The position numbers were made by a program, and so were the translations under genes. From an uncultured Hyphomicrobiales bacterium (lineage in GTDB: Bacteria; Pseudomonadota; Alphaproteobacteria; Rhizobiales; CAJQND01): a stretch of 6,953 nt of DNA. Position 1 is the stretch's first letter; each line of letters opens with the position of its first letter. A model generated the notes under the pieces. It saw nothing but the letters and a program-made list of their open reading frames with translations, made no database searches and was not told the origin of the DNA. This document shows positions 1 through 6,457 of the stretch, piece by piece. The stretch lies in NCBI GenBank assembly GCA_905479595.1, contig CAJQND010000126.1, forward strand, positions 1 to 6,953. Direction: 5' to 3'.

Positions 1-43
1 CAATCACACGCTCACGCAACTCAATCGGATGTGGTTTGCCCAT
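1..43 (-). CDS. IS630-family transposase, N-terminal fragment cut by window edge
   Basis: Only the first 14 codons are visible, reading MGKPHPIELRERVI. This closely resembles the usual opening of IS630/Tc1-mariner-type transposases (MGKPYS-[IL]-[DE]-LRERVV), which leads into the helix-turn-helix DNA-binding domain. A strong Shine-Dalgarno AAGGAG lies at 56-51, seven bases before the ATG at 43-41, so the start is well supported. The catalytic DDE domain lies outside the window. The family call rests on a short but characteristic motif. Such an IS beside a phage or GTA lysis cassette marks either an insertion into it or its boundary. Confidence 0.75.
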   Translation of the reverse strand, partial: MGKPHPIELRERVI

Positions 44-69
44 TGCAATTCTCCTTCCAGAAGGAAAAA

Positions 70-108
70 GAATCACAATTCAAATGATTTGGGAATCTTG
101 AATCACAA
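70..108. repeat. 9-bp direct repeat pair in presumed IS630 end
   Basis: GAATCACAA occurs at 70-78 and again at 100-108, 30 bases apart start to start, roughly three helical turns. An imperfect palindrome centred at 86 lies between them. The location just upstream of a transposase start suggests terminal recognition sites, but function is inferred from position only. Confidence 0.4.
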
Positions 109-123
109 AAACCGCAACACGCT

Positions 124-489
124 TTAGCCGCGATAAAAAAAATATGAACCAATAAGAGCAGAAGGCTCCAATCCAGTTGCCCAGGGGGGATGATCATCGT
201 GACGATGAAAGCATGTTGCACCTGAAGTAGGGTCCGGACAGCCATCACCGAAAACATAGGCGATCATGCCTGCCGCGGTTACGAACTCTGAAGATGTAGA
301 ACTGCATTGCGCCGGGAGCGCGCAGACAATCTCTACCAGTGGCAATCCTGTCTCGAGCCGGTTGCGGATCGACCACACAATGGCCGCCTGGCTGTCATTG
401 CTCTCATCTTTAAGCGTTGGCTGCAGCATTTTTGCGAGATAGTTGACTTCAAAAATATCGAGTTTGGAAAAGTGATGTTTTATATTCAT
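124..489 (-). CDS. Small SleB-like (Hydrolase_2) cell wall hydrolase homologue
   Basis: This is a 121-residue protein with no signal peptide or membrane segment. Its C-terminal third (residues 86-120) matches the SleB/CwlJ-type pattern: DPTSGAT-x-FH, a PPWA motif, then IG-x-YFFYR. The N-terminal helix (18-44: LAK...DES...AIVWSIRNR) matches the LAR-x-x-Y-x-EARGES...V-x-NR motif of the family. These enzymes cleave peptidoglycan glycan strands. The position of the first Glu of EARGE is Thr25 here, and only the second acidic residue (Glu29) is kept, so activity is doubtful. The ATG at 489-487 has an AGGA about ten bases upstream. The gene sits 68 bases after the holin gene, as a possible accessory lysis protein. 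Its stop codon coincides with the presumed IS630 boundary, so a few native C-terminal residues could be missing. Confidence 0.65.
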   Translation of the reverse strand: MNIKHHFSKLDIFEVNYLAKMLQPTLKDESNDSQAAIVWSIRNRLETGLPLVEIVCALPAQCSSTSSEFVTAAGMIAYVFGDGCPDPTSGATCFHRHDDHPPWATGLEPSALIGSYFFYRG

Positions 490-557
490 AGGTATATATT
501 CCTAACAACTTTCCAAATTGTCAATACCAGCCTTCCAATCATGAACAAGCGTTTTGC

Positions 558-1034
558 TTATTGGTCGTACAAGCGCCCAAAATTGCGTCGTTTCTTTTTG
601 CGCGGACGCGATGTACCGCCCCAGGCATCTTTTGCAACGCGGGCGATTTTTTCCATCGAACGGCCACCAACATATCCAGCAACCCCCCATTTCAACAATT
701 CCCAAACGCCGTCAGGCACTTCCTCCCAAAGGGGGATGAACCCAATAGGTTCATTGAAGAACAAGTTTACCAGAGGCAGAATAATGCCGTAAATCAGCAG
801 CACAAACATCGCTAAAAACATCAGGCATGGCCGCCAGGACCGGGTGAGCCAACTCTCAACCTCATATTCAGCCAAAAGCACATCTCTTTGTGCATTGACG
901 ATATCTGATTGCGCATCCTGTGCGGCTTTTTCGATTTCCGTCTTGAGTTTCAGCTTTAGGTCAGGGTCGGGAATGAGCTTGTCGATGATTGAAAATACAG
1001 GCCCGTTGATCAGGCCTAAAATTGCCGTCAGCAT
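558..1034 (-). CDS. Holin of the GTA_holin_3TM type
   Basis: This 158-residue inner-membrane protein should form or trigger the lesion that lets the endolysin reach the wall. It has a short N-terminal segment and a charged, Ala/Lys/Glu-rich helix (about 24-62), likely coiled coil. The hallmark SWRPCLMF (66-73) opens a long hydrophobic stretch (about 70-94). A second hydrophobic helix (about 108-124) contains WELLKWGVAGYVGGRSMEK. The WRP and GGYVxGRSxEK signatures are those of the 'holin of 3TMs, for gene-transfer release' family. The basic tail (143-150, RPRKKKRR) is typical of holin C-termini. I chose the ATG at 1034 because AGGGTGA lies five bases upstream. The frame stays open further upstream, but that would overlap the endolysin. 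The endolysin stop is five bases away, so the two form a lysis pair. Confidence 0.85.
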   Translation of the reverse strand: MLTAILGLINGPVFSIIDKLIPDPDLKLKLKTEIEKAAQDAQSDIVNAQRDVLLAEYEVESWLTRSWRPCLMFLAMFVLLIYGIILPLVNLFFNEPIGFIPLWEEVPDGVWELLKWGVAGYVGGRSMEKIARVAKDAWGGTSRPRKKKRRNFGRLYDQ

Positions 1035-1039
1035 GGATT

Positions 1040-1651
1040 TCACCCTAGATCTTGGTTGGATTTGCTGTGAGAGGCACGCAAAGACCAAATCTTTGTGAAA
1101 ATGCCGGCCAACCATGTGCGGAATTCTGCAAATGTTCCAACCGTATGCGTCACCGCGCTCCGTTCGTGCTGTATCTGTTTTAGTTCCGCCCTTGAGGGAA
1201 CATTTCTGGCAACATTTGCGAACAAGGCAGCTTCTGCCAACCGCCGCCTGGTCAAACCATTAAGAACCCGTCCCCCGGCCTTGTTCCACAACACGAAACG
1301 CGAGGCTGCCTTATCGAACTGACCAGCGTTCACCTTCTTCAAAACAGAAGACTTACGGAAATTACCAACGCCGACATTGTAGGCGAATGAGACAAGCGCA
1401 GAAAATTGATTGTCGCTCAACGGCACGTTGATGAGAGGTTGGATTTCATCGGCAAAATACTGCAGGTCCCGGGCGAGAATTTCGCTGCCTTCGGCCCTGG
1501 TGATGTGCATGCCTTGGTGCACCTTTGGTGGCCCTGCCATTGAGGTGTGACCATAACCGATGGTCCAATGCCCCACGGCGTCGCGATATGCCGATGCCCG
1601 CCAACCCTCAAATGATTTGACCAACCGCACACCGGCTGCATTCATTTTCAT
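1040..1651 (-). CDS. GH24 (T4-type) lysozyme, phage/GTA endolysin
   Basis: This 203-residue muramidase hydrolyses the MurNAc-GlcNAc bond of peptidoglycan to lyse the host. The catalytic triad is visible with exactly the T4 lysozyme spacing: Glu15 (KSFEGW), Asp24 (YRDAVG) and Thr30 (HWTIGYGH). Family motifs continue with FAYNVGVGNF, a FVLWNKAGG-type segment and GLTRRRLAEAALF. The fold ends near residue 150. A polar tail of about 50 residues without an obvious domain follows. There is no signal peptide or SAR helix, so release to the wall should depend on a holin. I chose the ATG at 1651 because AAGGA lies seven bases upstream; upstream codons of the same frame overlap the preceding gene. It lies 16 bases after a small membrane-protein gene and 5 bases before the 3TM holin. 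Confidence 0.92.
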   Translation of the reverse strand: MKMNAAGVRLVKSFEGWRASAYRDAVGHWTIGYGHTSMAGPPKVHQGMHITRAEGSEILARDLQYFADEIQPLINVPLSDNQFSALVSFAYNVGVGNFRKSSVLKKVNAGQFDKAASRFVLWNKAGGRVLNGLTRRRLAEAALFANVARNVPSRAELKQIQHERSAVTHTVGTFAEFRTWLAGIFTKIWSLRASHSKSNQDLG

Positions 1652-1663
1652 CAAATTTTCCTT
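1646..1663 (-). promoter_or_regulatory. Shine-Dalgarno that sets the endolysin start
   Basis: On the minus strand the sequence AAGGAAAATTTG precedes ATG-AAA-ATG. The AAGGA with seven-base spacing favours the first ATG (1651) over the one two codons later. It sits in the 16-base gap after the preceding stop codon. Confidence 0.55.
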
Positions 1664-1667
1664 AAAG

Positions 1668-1964
1668 TTATGAGCGCGCCAGAACATGGCGGTTTCTCAG
1701 CCAACGCAGGATAACTGACATTGAACCAACCAAAATGGTGATCGCAACATGTGCCTGAAACGCTCCGCCGCTGGCGGTCGCACCAGGCCAGCAAAACAAC
1801 GCCAGAACCGCAATCTCCAGGAATGCAATCGCCAGGCGTAAATAGCGTGCGGCATTGCGGAAAACATCGAACTGAATGTTGAATGCATCCCACAATAGAA
1901 AAGCACTGAAGATGCCACTTAAGCCGCAAAACATTGTCTGAAAGTACATATTGTCAATCATCAT
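1668..1964 (-). CDS. Small membrane protein, three predicted TM helices, possible holin/antiholin
   Basis: I do not recognise the family. The 98-residue product is strongly hydrophobic with three likely membrane helices: about 8-27 (Phe/Leu/Gly-rich), 43-62 (LRLAIAFLEIAVLALFCW) and 69-88 (AHVAITILVG...). It ends in a short Arg-rich tail. The size, topology and place directly before the endolysin suggest a holin, antiholin or other lysis-control protein, but this is inferred from context. I start at the ATG at 1964 because AGGAG lies five bases upstream. A second ATG follows immediately, and an in-frame ATG at 1982 lacks such a site. It overlaps the end of the previous membrane-protein gene by 11 bases, suggesting coupled translation. 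Confidence 0.65.
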   Translation of the reverse strand: MMIDNMYFQTMFCGLSGIFSAFLLWDAFNIQFDVFRNAARYLRLAIAFLEIAVLALFCWPGATASGGAFQAHVAITILVGSMSVILRWLRNRHVLARS

Positions 1965-2301
1965 TCCGGCTCCTGTAGCCAAAAATTCCTCTTATCCGCT
2001 GAAGGGTGCCGATGGGATCTTTTTCAAATGCCGTTCCTATTGCCGAAAGCCCACGGACCAGGGAAAGCCCGGTTAACCCGACGAGCGCATGCAATAGCAA
2101 AGTGGCGCGCGCACTTTTGATCCCGGCGAGGTCGAGCAGGCCCGGCGTCGCAAATACAGCGACCAGCAGATTAAGAACCAGCGAAACAACCGCCTGGCGC
2201 CGCGACACGCCGGGCGCGAGCGCAATGGCAACCAACGCCCCGCCCGTGGCGAAAAAAACCGCCGCGCGGCTGGATCCAATCTGACCCAAAAACTCATCCA
2301 T
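1954..2301 (-). CDS. Holin-like membrane protein, three predicted TM helices
   Basis: The 115-residue protein shows three hydrophobic helices: about 12-30 (AAVFFATGGALVAIAL), 36-58 (QAVVSLVLNLLVAVFATPGLL) and 67-88 (ATLLLHALVGLTGLSLV). A basic, polar C-terminus follows (QRIRGIFGYRSRNDD). This resembles class I holins in size, topology and charge distribution, but I cannot name the family. The start is chosen at ATG 2301, which overlaps the stop of the preceding 85-aa gene by eight bases (ATGGATGA). The open frame extends to 2445 and contains another ATG at 2325, but those starts lie deeper inside the upstream gene and their residues lack membrane character. No clear Shine-Dalgarno is seen, so translation is probably coupled. 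Confidence 0.65.
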   Translation of the reverse strand: MDEFLGQIGSSRAAVFFATGGALVAIALAPGVSRRQAVVSLVLNLLVAVFATPGLLDLAGIKSARATLLLHALVGLTGLSLVRGLSAIGTAFEKDPIGTLQRIRGIFGYRSRNDD

Positions 2302-2551
2302 TCGGGTGGTGCAACCGTTGACCATAAGAAGCCCGGAAAAGTGCCAGAACGGTAAATGCGTCCATCGGAATTTTTCGACCCTCGGCATCACGGCAAAAGA
2401 AATCCCATGACGGATTAAGCCATCTGAGGTCGCCCGGTGCGACACCGTTCAATATCGCCAGATGCGCACAAAACGCCGCCTCCAAAAGGTCCTGCCGCGC
2501 GTCGTTATCGTGTGAAAACTTCGCGGCTTTAAACGTAAAAAACTGGCTCAT
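2294..2551 (-). CDS. Hypothetical 85-aa protein between megatron and holin-like gene
   Basis: I do not recognise this protein. It is soluble-looking and rich in aromatic residues, including FFTFKAAKF near the start and DLRWLNPSWDFFCRD at 41-55. It has a helix-prone segment at 18-35 and ends HHPNG. It has no signal peptide or membrane segment. The ATG overlaps the megatron stop by four bases (ATGA) and the gene end overlaps the next start by eight bases, so it is almost certainly expressed with its neighbours. Sitting between the last tail gene and the lysis genes, it could be a small tail accessory protein or a lysis/assembly factor. Its reading frame is supported by the tight overlaps at both ends rather than by homology. 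Confidence 0.6.
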   Translation of the reverse strand: MSQFFTFKAAKFSHDNDARQDLLEAAFCAHLAILNGVAPGDLRWLNPSWDFFCRDAEGRKIPMDAFTVLALFRASYGQRLHHPNG

Positions 2552-3441
2552 AACTGAATCGTCGCAAGCCCCGGCGCGCCGCGCCCAAAGGTTGGGCTAA
2601 CTTGATAAATCACGAGGTTTATCGACGAAGGTACAGCGCCAAAATCGCTCACAATGTCAATGGTTTGATAGATCATCGAAGTTTGGCTTGCTTCCAGCAA
2701 GCGGATGGGATTTCCGGATCCATTGAGAACATCAATTTGATAACGTTCTTCGTCTTCCGCCAACGGTACATCAAGTTGTTCCCAGGAATCGCCATTAATG
2801 CGGGTTCGGCGCATCCATGTAAATTCTACGCCGGCACCTACAGTTTTTCCGCGCACATGCACAGGGCTAAAGGGGCGCAACCCAAGGCCCAAAAAGGTGT
2901 GGGCGGTCTCACGGTAAGATGGAGCAGCGGGGTCAAGGGATGCAGGACCGTAACGCCATATTTTTTCCCTGCCCACATCGCCCGCGTCAAGGTTAGCCTG
3001 CACCACCGCCCCATTGATCAGCACAAATGGCGCACCGGCGGCAACAGGAGTATCCATTGCAGTTTCCGTTCCCGCCTGACCGCGCAGGAATGTCGAAAGC
3101 TCATAGGTATCAGAACCCATCAGCACCGCGTCGCGAAACTGCAGCACTTCCCACGCCCCGGCGGAATTTTGGATTGCTACTGCATTGCGCCCTTCAAAAA
3201 GCTCAAGATCGTTGATTGCTTCCAACGCACCGCTATGCATTTTTACCTGTAACCGGGTGCCATGATCAAAGCGCGAAGGCGGCCCGGACGGCAAGTCTGA
3301 TAAGGTTTCACCACATGTCGCAGGCGCATTAATTGCGCGCTGATAAGCAAGGCTGGAACCGGTCTTGGTGAGTAAAGCCAGGCTCCGGCCACGGCTTGGA
3401 AAGCGCAGCCACCCAGCCATCATGAGGCACTTCCGCACCAC
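2548..3441 (-). CDS. Megatron baseplate protein, C-terminal part (after frameshift)
   Basis: This 297-codon ORF encodes the C-terminal domain of the GTA g15-type protein. Residues 1-19 overlap the N-terminal ORF out of frame and are probably not real. Genuine sequence begins near residue 20 (SLALLTKTG). Conserved family features are the LFEGRNAVAIQNSAGAWEVLQF segment, the FLRGQAGTE motif, GLGLRPFSPVHVRG, and a beta-rich stretch with WMRRTRINGDSWEQLDVPL. These are typical of the C-terminal domain that follows the phage-tail module. The ATG at 3441 has no evident ribosome-binding site, as expected for a fragment. The stop overlaps the next ATG by four bases, so the downstream gene arrangement is intact. 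On its own the product would lack all tail-attachment domains. Confidence 0.75.
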   Translation of the reverse strand: MVRKCLMMAGWLRFPSRGRSLALLTKTGSSLAYQRAINAPATCGETLSDLPSGPPSRFDHGTRLQVKMHSGALEAINDLELFEGRNAVAIQNSAGAWEVLQFRDAVLMGSDTYELSTFLRGQAGTETAMDTPVAAGAPFVLINGAVVQANLDAGDVGREKIWRYGPASLDPAAPSYRETAHTFLGLGLRPFSPVHVRGKTVGAGVEFTWMRRTRINGDSWEQLDVPLAEDEERYQIDVLNGSGNPIRLLEASQTSMIYQTIDIVSDFGAVPSSINLVIYQVSPTFGRGAPGLATIQL

Positions 3442-6400
3442 TCAACAAAGGCAAATCCATGAACATCAATTCTGATTTGCCGAACACAATGGCGGGTTTT
3501 ATCCTCGATGGGCGGTCTGGCCCGGCCGACGCAGCAAACAGTGTTGGATCAATACGGCTGGCAGTAACACTGCGTGCAGTTTGGTCGTTTAGCTCGCCAA
3601 TCTGCAACCTGGTGATGCGATCGCTGGCGGCAAGATGAAATACATCACCAGCATCCAGTGCCAACTGGCTTGGGGGCAATTGCAAGCTGGCGGATTCACG
3701 GCTCGCCCACGCATGTTGCAACCAAATCTCGGCACGCTGCTGGGCAGCAGCCTGAGAAAGCACAATTGGCAAATCCGCATTTGATGCCCGCGCAGAATGC
3801 CCCGCCAGGCGCTGCGCTCCAACTGAAGCCCGCCGATAATCCGCTAGCCCATCAATGTAGCGAATGCTCAAGGATGTTGGCAGCTCGGTTTCCTGAGCGC
3901 GGGTCAGCTCGTACAGTAGAGCGTCTTCGTTTTCTTCAACCAGATCATCCGGCGCAAAATTTGCCACCACCGGCTGGTCCTTGTGACGAAACACGATTTT
4001 GCCCTGGCTTTCGACAGCATCGAAGAAGAACGCCAGCGAAAGCGGCTCCAGGGCTTCACGTGCCGACATGGGTCGGTCAATCAAAAACCCGTCCATAAGC
4101 CCGTACAACCCAGAATAGTCCGCATCTGCAAACCCATGGCGCTCCAGAATAGCACCAACCAACGCCTGTAAGGACGCTCCTCCCAACCGGCCATTCAGCC
4201 AGTGGCCAAATTCATAATTCCGGCCATCAGTCCAGATGTCTTCAAGGTAGGGAAATGCCGGATATGGTCGTGCATCCCAGGCCCAGAAGCTGATATTGTC
4301 CGCGTCTATCATCGGCCCGGAATAAACATTAGACATCGGATTGGCGGCGGTTGCGGTTTCACCCCAGAATGTGGCCGTGGTGTCGATATAGCTGCGTTGG
4401 ATCAGATCATCGCGTGTGCCGGATGAATAGTAGGGAAGCGCGCTCTCATCTGACAGTGAATCATAAAAGACATTTGGTTGATTTGTGCCCTTATCAACCG
4501 CCGGGCAACCCGCTTCGGTAAACCAGATGGGTTTCGAGCGTGGTTGCCACGCAGTTGGTGATGCCGCTTCGCTGCCTCCGGGCCGGTTGTAGTGCTGGTT
4601 TGACCACCATTGCGCCAACGCCTTGTAGCGAAATACCCGGGGTTTGCCTGCGCCGTCGGTAATCGGGGTGCGAATCTGAGCGTCCCGATTGGTTTGCGAG
4701 GCATAGTACCAATCATAGCCCTCACCACCGGCGACGTTTGCGCTTAGATAGCTAATTTCATACGGCGAGCGCGCGCCCGCCGCCGCATCGAGATGCCCCG
4801 GTTCATCGCGCCAATCAGACAAAGGCATGTAATTATCAATGCCAATGAAGTCTATATTTGGAGATCCCCAAAGCGGGTCGAGATGGAAGTAGACGTCCGA
4901 TGAACCATCCTGTGGGTGATGGCCGAAATATTCTGTCCAGTCTGCAGCATAGGAAATTGCCGCGCCTGGCAAGACAGATGATACGTCTGCGGCCAGCGAT
5001 ACCAGATGATTGACTACTGGATAGGTGCTGGAAGAACTGCGTAACGTGGTAAGCTCACGCAGTTCCGACCCAATGAGGAATGCGTCCACACCGCCTGCTG
5101 CCTGGCACAGTTTTGCGTAGTGCAGGATCATACGTCGGAACGACCATTCAGTTGCACCGCCATAGGTAACAGCCCGGTTTGAGGCGGAGAAATCCCCGGC
5201 AACAGCAGCCCCAAAAAAGGCATTAATCTGCGTGTCAATCGCAGAAGTTTTATCCGGACTGCCGGGCCTTCCCGGTGCTGGGTCGCAGGTGATCCTGCCG
5301 CGCCAGGGGTAGGTGGCTTGACCATTCGTGCCAGTATAGGGATCAGGCAGAGAATTACCTTTTGGCACATCCAAAATGATGAAGGGATAAAACGTGACCT
5401 TCAAACCACGCGCCTTCAGGTCTGCGATGGCTTCGAAAACCGTATCATCACTCGGCGTGCCGCCAAATGCCGCGCGGTCATCTATCTGACTGACGAGATA
5501 AGCGTTAGAACGGGTCCTACCCGAAACTTTCCAGCTCAATGGGCTGGTTTTCTTATCCTTGTTATCAACGCCAGGTTTGATCTGGCATTGGCCGCAGCGT
5601 AAATCACTGCCAAACCAAGACACGACCAGAGAAACCGATTTCAGGTTCGGGCAGGTTGCCTGCAGCTGGTCGAGGGAAACGGTCCAATCGGTTTTCTCCG
5701 CCGAGGCATTATTGTTTTCCGGCGTATCATCGGCAAATCCGCTATTGCGGGAAATCTCGCGGCGGTCATACCCAAACTCGGTAAGGCCCGGAATAATGGC
5801 GACGGAAGAAATCTTCTTTTCCACATCGTCCAGGGCGCGGAAAATCTCAAATGACAATTGCGGCAACCTATTGCCGAACCGCGCAAGGGGCAGTTTTTCA
5901 AAAACAATGTAGGCAAGCCCGCGATAGGCCGGCGCATTGCCGCTGCTTTCTTTAGCCTCGATTAGGCTGTCTGGCTGCTGGGTTTGCGTGCCACGATGTA
6001 TCCGGTGGGTATAGGCAGAAATATCCAGTTCTTTACCATCTGCCCATACCCGGCCAATGCGGGTGATCGCTCCCTCGCACAAGCCCACGGCAAAATTGCC
6101 GAAATACTCGTATTCGGTAATCTTCGTTGATGGCCCGGATGCAATACCGCCCTTGCCGCCTGCCTTTTCCGTGCGGGTGGAAACTTCTTCTTCAAATTGC
6201 GTCGCCCAAATCAATTGCCCGGCCAGGCGCACCCGGCCATAGACCACCGGCACCGGCTCGCCCTCGCTTGAGCCCTGCACATGCAAGTCGTTAAGGCGCG
6301 GGCCTTCCACACGCCTCGTTGCGTTGTTGCCGAAAAGTGCCCGGTCAACAAACTGCCCGGCAATGCCGCCAACTGCGCGCCCGACGGCTGCCCCTATCGG

Positions 6401-6457
6401 CCCGCCAATCGCACCACCAATGGCAGCACCTGCATATTGTAAAACGAGAGTTGTCAT
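3329..6457 (-). CDS. GTA g15-type multidomain baseplate 'megatron', N-terminal part
   Basis: This 1,042-residue ORF holds most of the tail-tip protein that in GTAs trimerises at the distal tail and contacts the host surface. It opens with a Gly/Ala-rich hydrophobic segment (about 8-42: AAIGGAIGGPIGAAVG..., glycine-zipper-like). A beta-rich tail-hub region (about 50-210) follows. The GTA TIM-barrel-like domain lies at about 410-720, with AFLIGSELRELTTLR (459-473), DFIGIDNYMPLSDW (536-549), KPIWFTEAGCPAVD (642-655) and ISFWAWDARPYPAFP (722-736). The phage-tail module is at about 780-950. The last 18 residues are out of frame relative to the family because of a frameshift near 3385. The ATG overlaps the peptidase stop by four bases and has GGAAA just upstream. 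The domain order and length point firmly to the alphaproteobacterial GTA/prophage g15 family. Confidence 0.88.
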   Translation of the reverse strand: MTTLVLQYAGAAIGGAIGGPIGAAVGRAVGGIAGQFVDRALFGNNATRRVEGPRLNDLHVQGSSEGEPVPVVYGRVRLAGQLIWATQFEEEVSTRTEKAGGKGGIASGPSTKITEYEYFGNFAVGLCEGAITRIGRVWADGKELDISAYTHRIHRGTQTQQPDSLIEAKESSGNAPAYRGLAYIVFEKLPLARFGNRLPQLSFEIFRALDDVEKKISSVAIIPGLTEFGYDRREISRNSGFADDTPENNNASAEKTDWTVSLDQLQATCPNLKSVSLVVSWFGSDLRCGQCQIKPGVDNKDKKTSPLSWKVSGRTRSNAYLVSQIDDRAAFGGTPSDDTVFEAIADLKARGLKVTFYPFIILDVPKGNSLPDPYTGTNGQATYPWRGRITCDPAPGRPGSPDKTSAIDTQINAFFGAAVAGDFSASNRAVTYGGATEWSFRRMILHYAKLCQAAGGVDAFLIGSELRELTTLRSSSSTYPVVNHLVSLAADVSSVLPGAAISYAADWTEYFGHHPQDGSSDVYFHLDPLWGSPNIDFIGIDNYMPLSDWRDEPGHLDAAAGARSPYEISYLSANVAGGEGYDWYYASQTNRDAQIRTPITDGAGKPRVFRYKALAQWWSNQHYNRPGGSEAASPTAWQPRSKPIWFTEAGCPAVDKGTNQPNVFYDSLSDESALPYYSSGTRDDLIQRSYIDTTATFWGETATAANPMSNVYSGPMIDADNISFWAWDARPYPAFPYLEDIWTDGRNYEFGHWLNGRLGGASLQALVGAILERHGFADADYSGLYGLMDGFLIDRPMSAREALEPLSLAFFFDAVESQGKIVFRHKDQPVVANFAPDDLVEENEDALLYELTRAQETELPTSLSIRYIDGLADYRRASVGAQRLAGHSARASNADLPIVLSQAAAQQRAEIWLQHAWASRESASLQLPPSQLALDAGDVFHLAASDRITRLQIGELNDQTARSVTASRIDPTLFAASAGPDRPSRIKPAIVFGKSELMFMDLPLLSGAEVPHDGWVAALSKPWPEPGFTHQDRFQPCLSARN

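Larger units (their letters stand above)
1..126 (-). mobile_element. Partial IS630-family element, 5' end next to the SleB-like gene
   Basis: The transposase start at 43 is preceded by about 80 bases without a gene. This stretch holds a direct repeat GAATCACAA (70-78 and 100-108) and a short palindrome CAAAT-g-ATTTG (81-91), consistent with terminal or subterminal transposase-binding sequence. IS630 elements insert at and duplicate TA. Going upstream from the transposase, the first TA is at 125-126, inside the stop codon of the neighbouring ORF, so I place the outer boundary there. The boundary is inferred. The other end and the second TA are not in the window. Confidence 0.45.
2548..6457 (-). 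pseudogene. Frameshifted GTA g15-type 'megatron' baseplate gene (full extent)
   Basis: The two overlapping ORFs described separately are halves of one gene. The first frame follows the family through ...VAALSKPWP (residue 1024, ending at 3386), then drifts into unrelated residues and stops at 3329. The second frame picks up the expected continuation SLALLTKTG at 3384. Skipping one base at about 3385 joins them into about 1,302 residues, the usual length of Rhodobacter capsulatus GTA g15-type proteins. A one-base insertion or two-base deletion explains this. I see no repeat, homopolymer or slippery heptamer at the site that would suggest programmed frameshifting. Either the gene is a recent pseudogene or the base call is wrong; the rest of both frames is well preserved. 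Confidence 0.72.

Noticed and set aside
519..524. TTGACA on the minus strand upstream of the SleB-like gene as a -35 box
   Set aside because: The best -10-like hexamers lie at spacings of about 14 or 20 bases, neither suitable; AT-rich sequence alone does not support a promoter call.
547..559. Possible terminator hairpin (AAGC/GCTT) at the holin gene end
   Set aside because: The stem has only four pairs, overlaps the holin stop codon and is not followed by a T-run on the transcribed strand.
307..792. Plus-strand ORF of 161 codons across the holin/SleB-like junction
   Set aside because: It is antisense to two genes with recognisable family motifs and shows no domain of its own.
1982..1982. 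Upstream ATG (1982) for the 98-aa membrane protein
   Set aside because: The AGGAG Shine-Dalgarno lies downstream of this ATG and is correctly spaced for the ATG at 1964.
2602..3252. Plus-strand ORF of 216 codons
   Set aside because: It lies wholly antisense to the conserved megatron C-terminal domain, has no recognisable motif and no ribosome-binding site, and its Cys/His/Arg-rich composition is typical of a shadow frame.
3380..3390. Programmed frameshift in the megatron
   Set aside because: There is no slippery heptamer, homopolymer or stop codon at the shift point, and g15 homologues are known as single continuous ORFs, so mutation or sequencing error is simpler.
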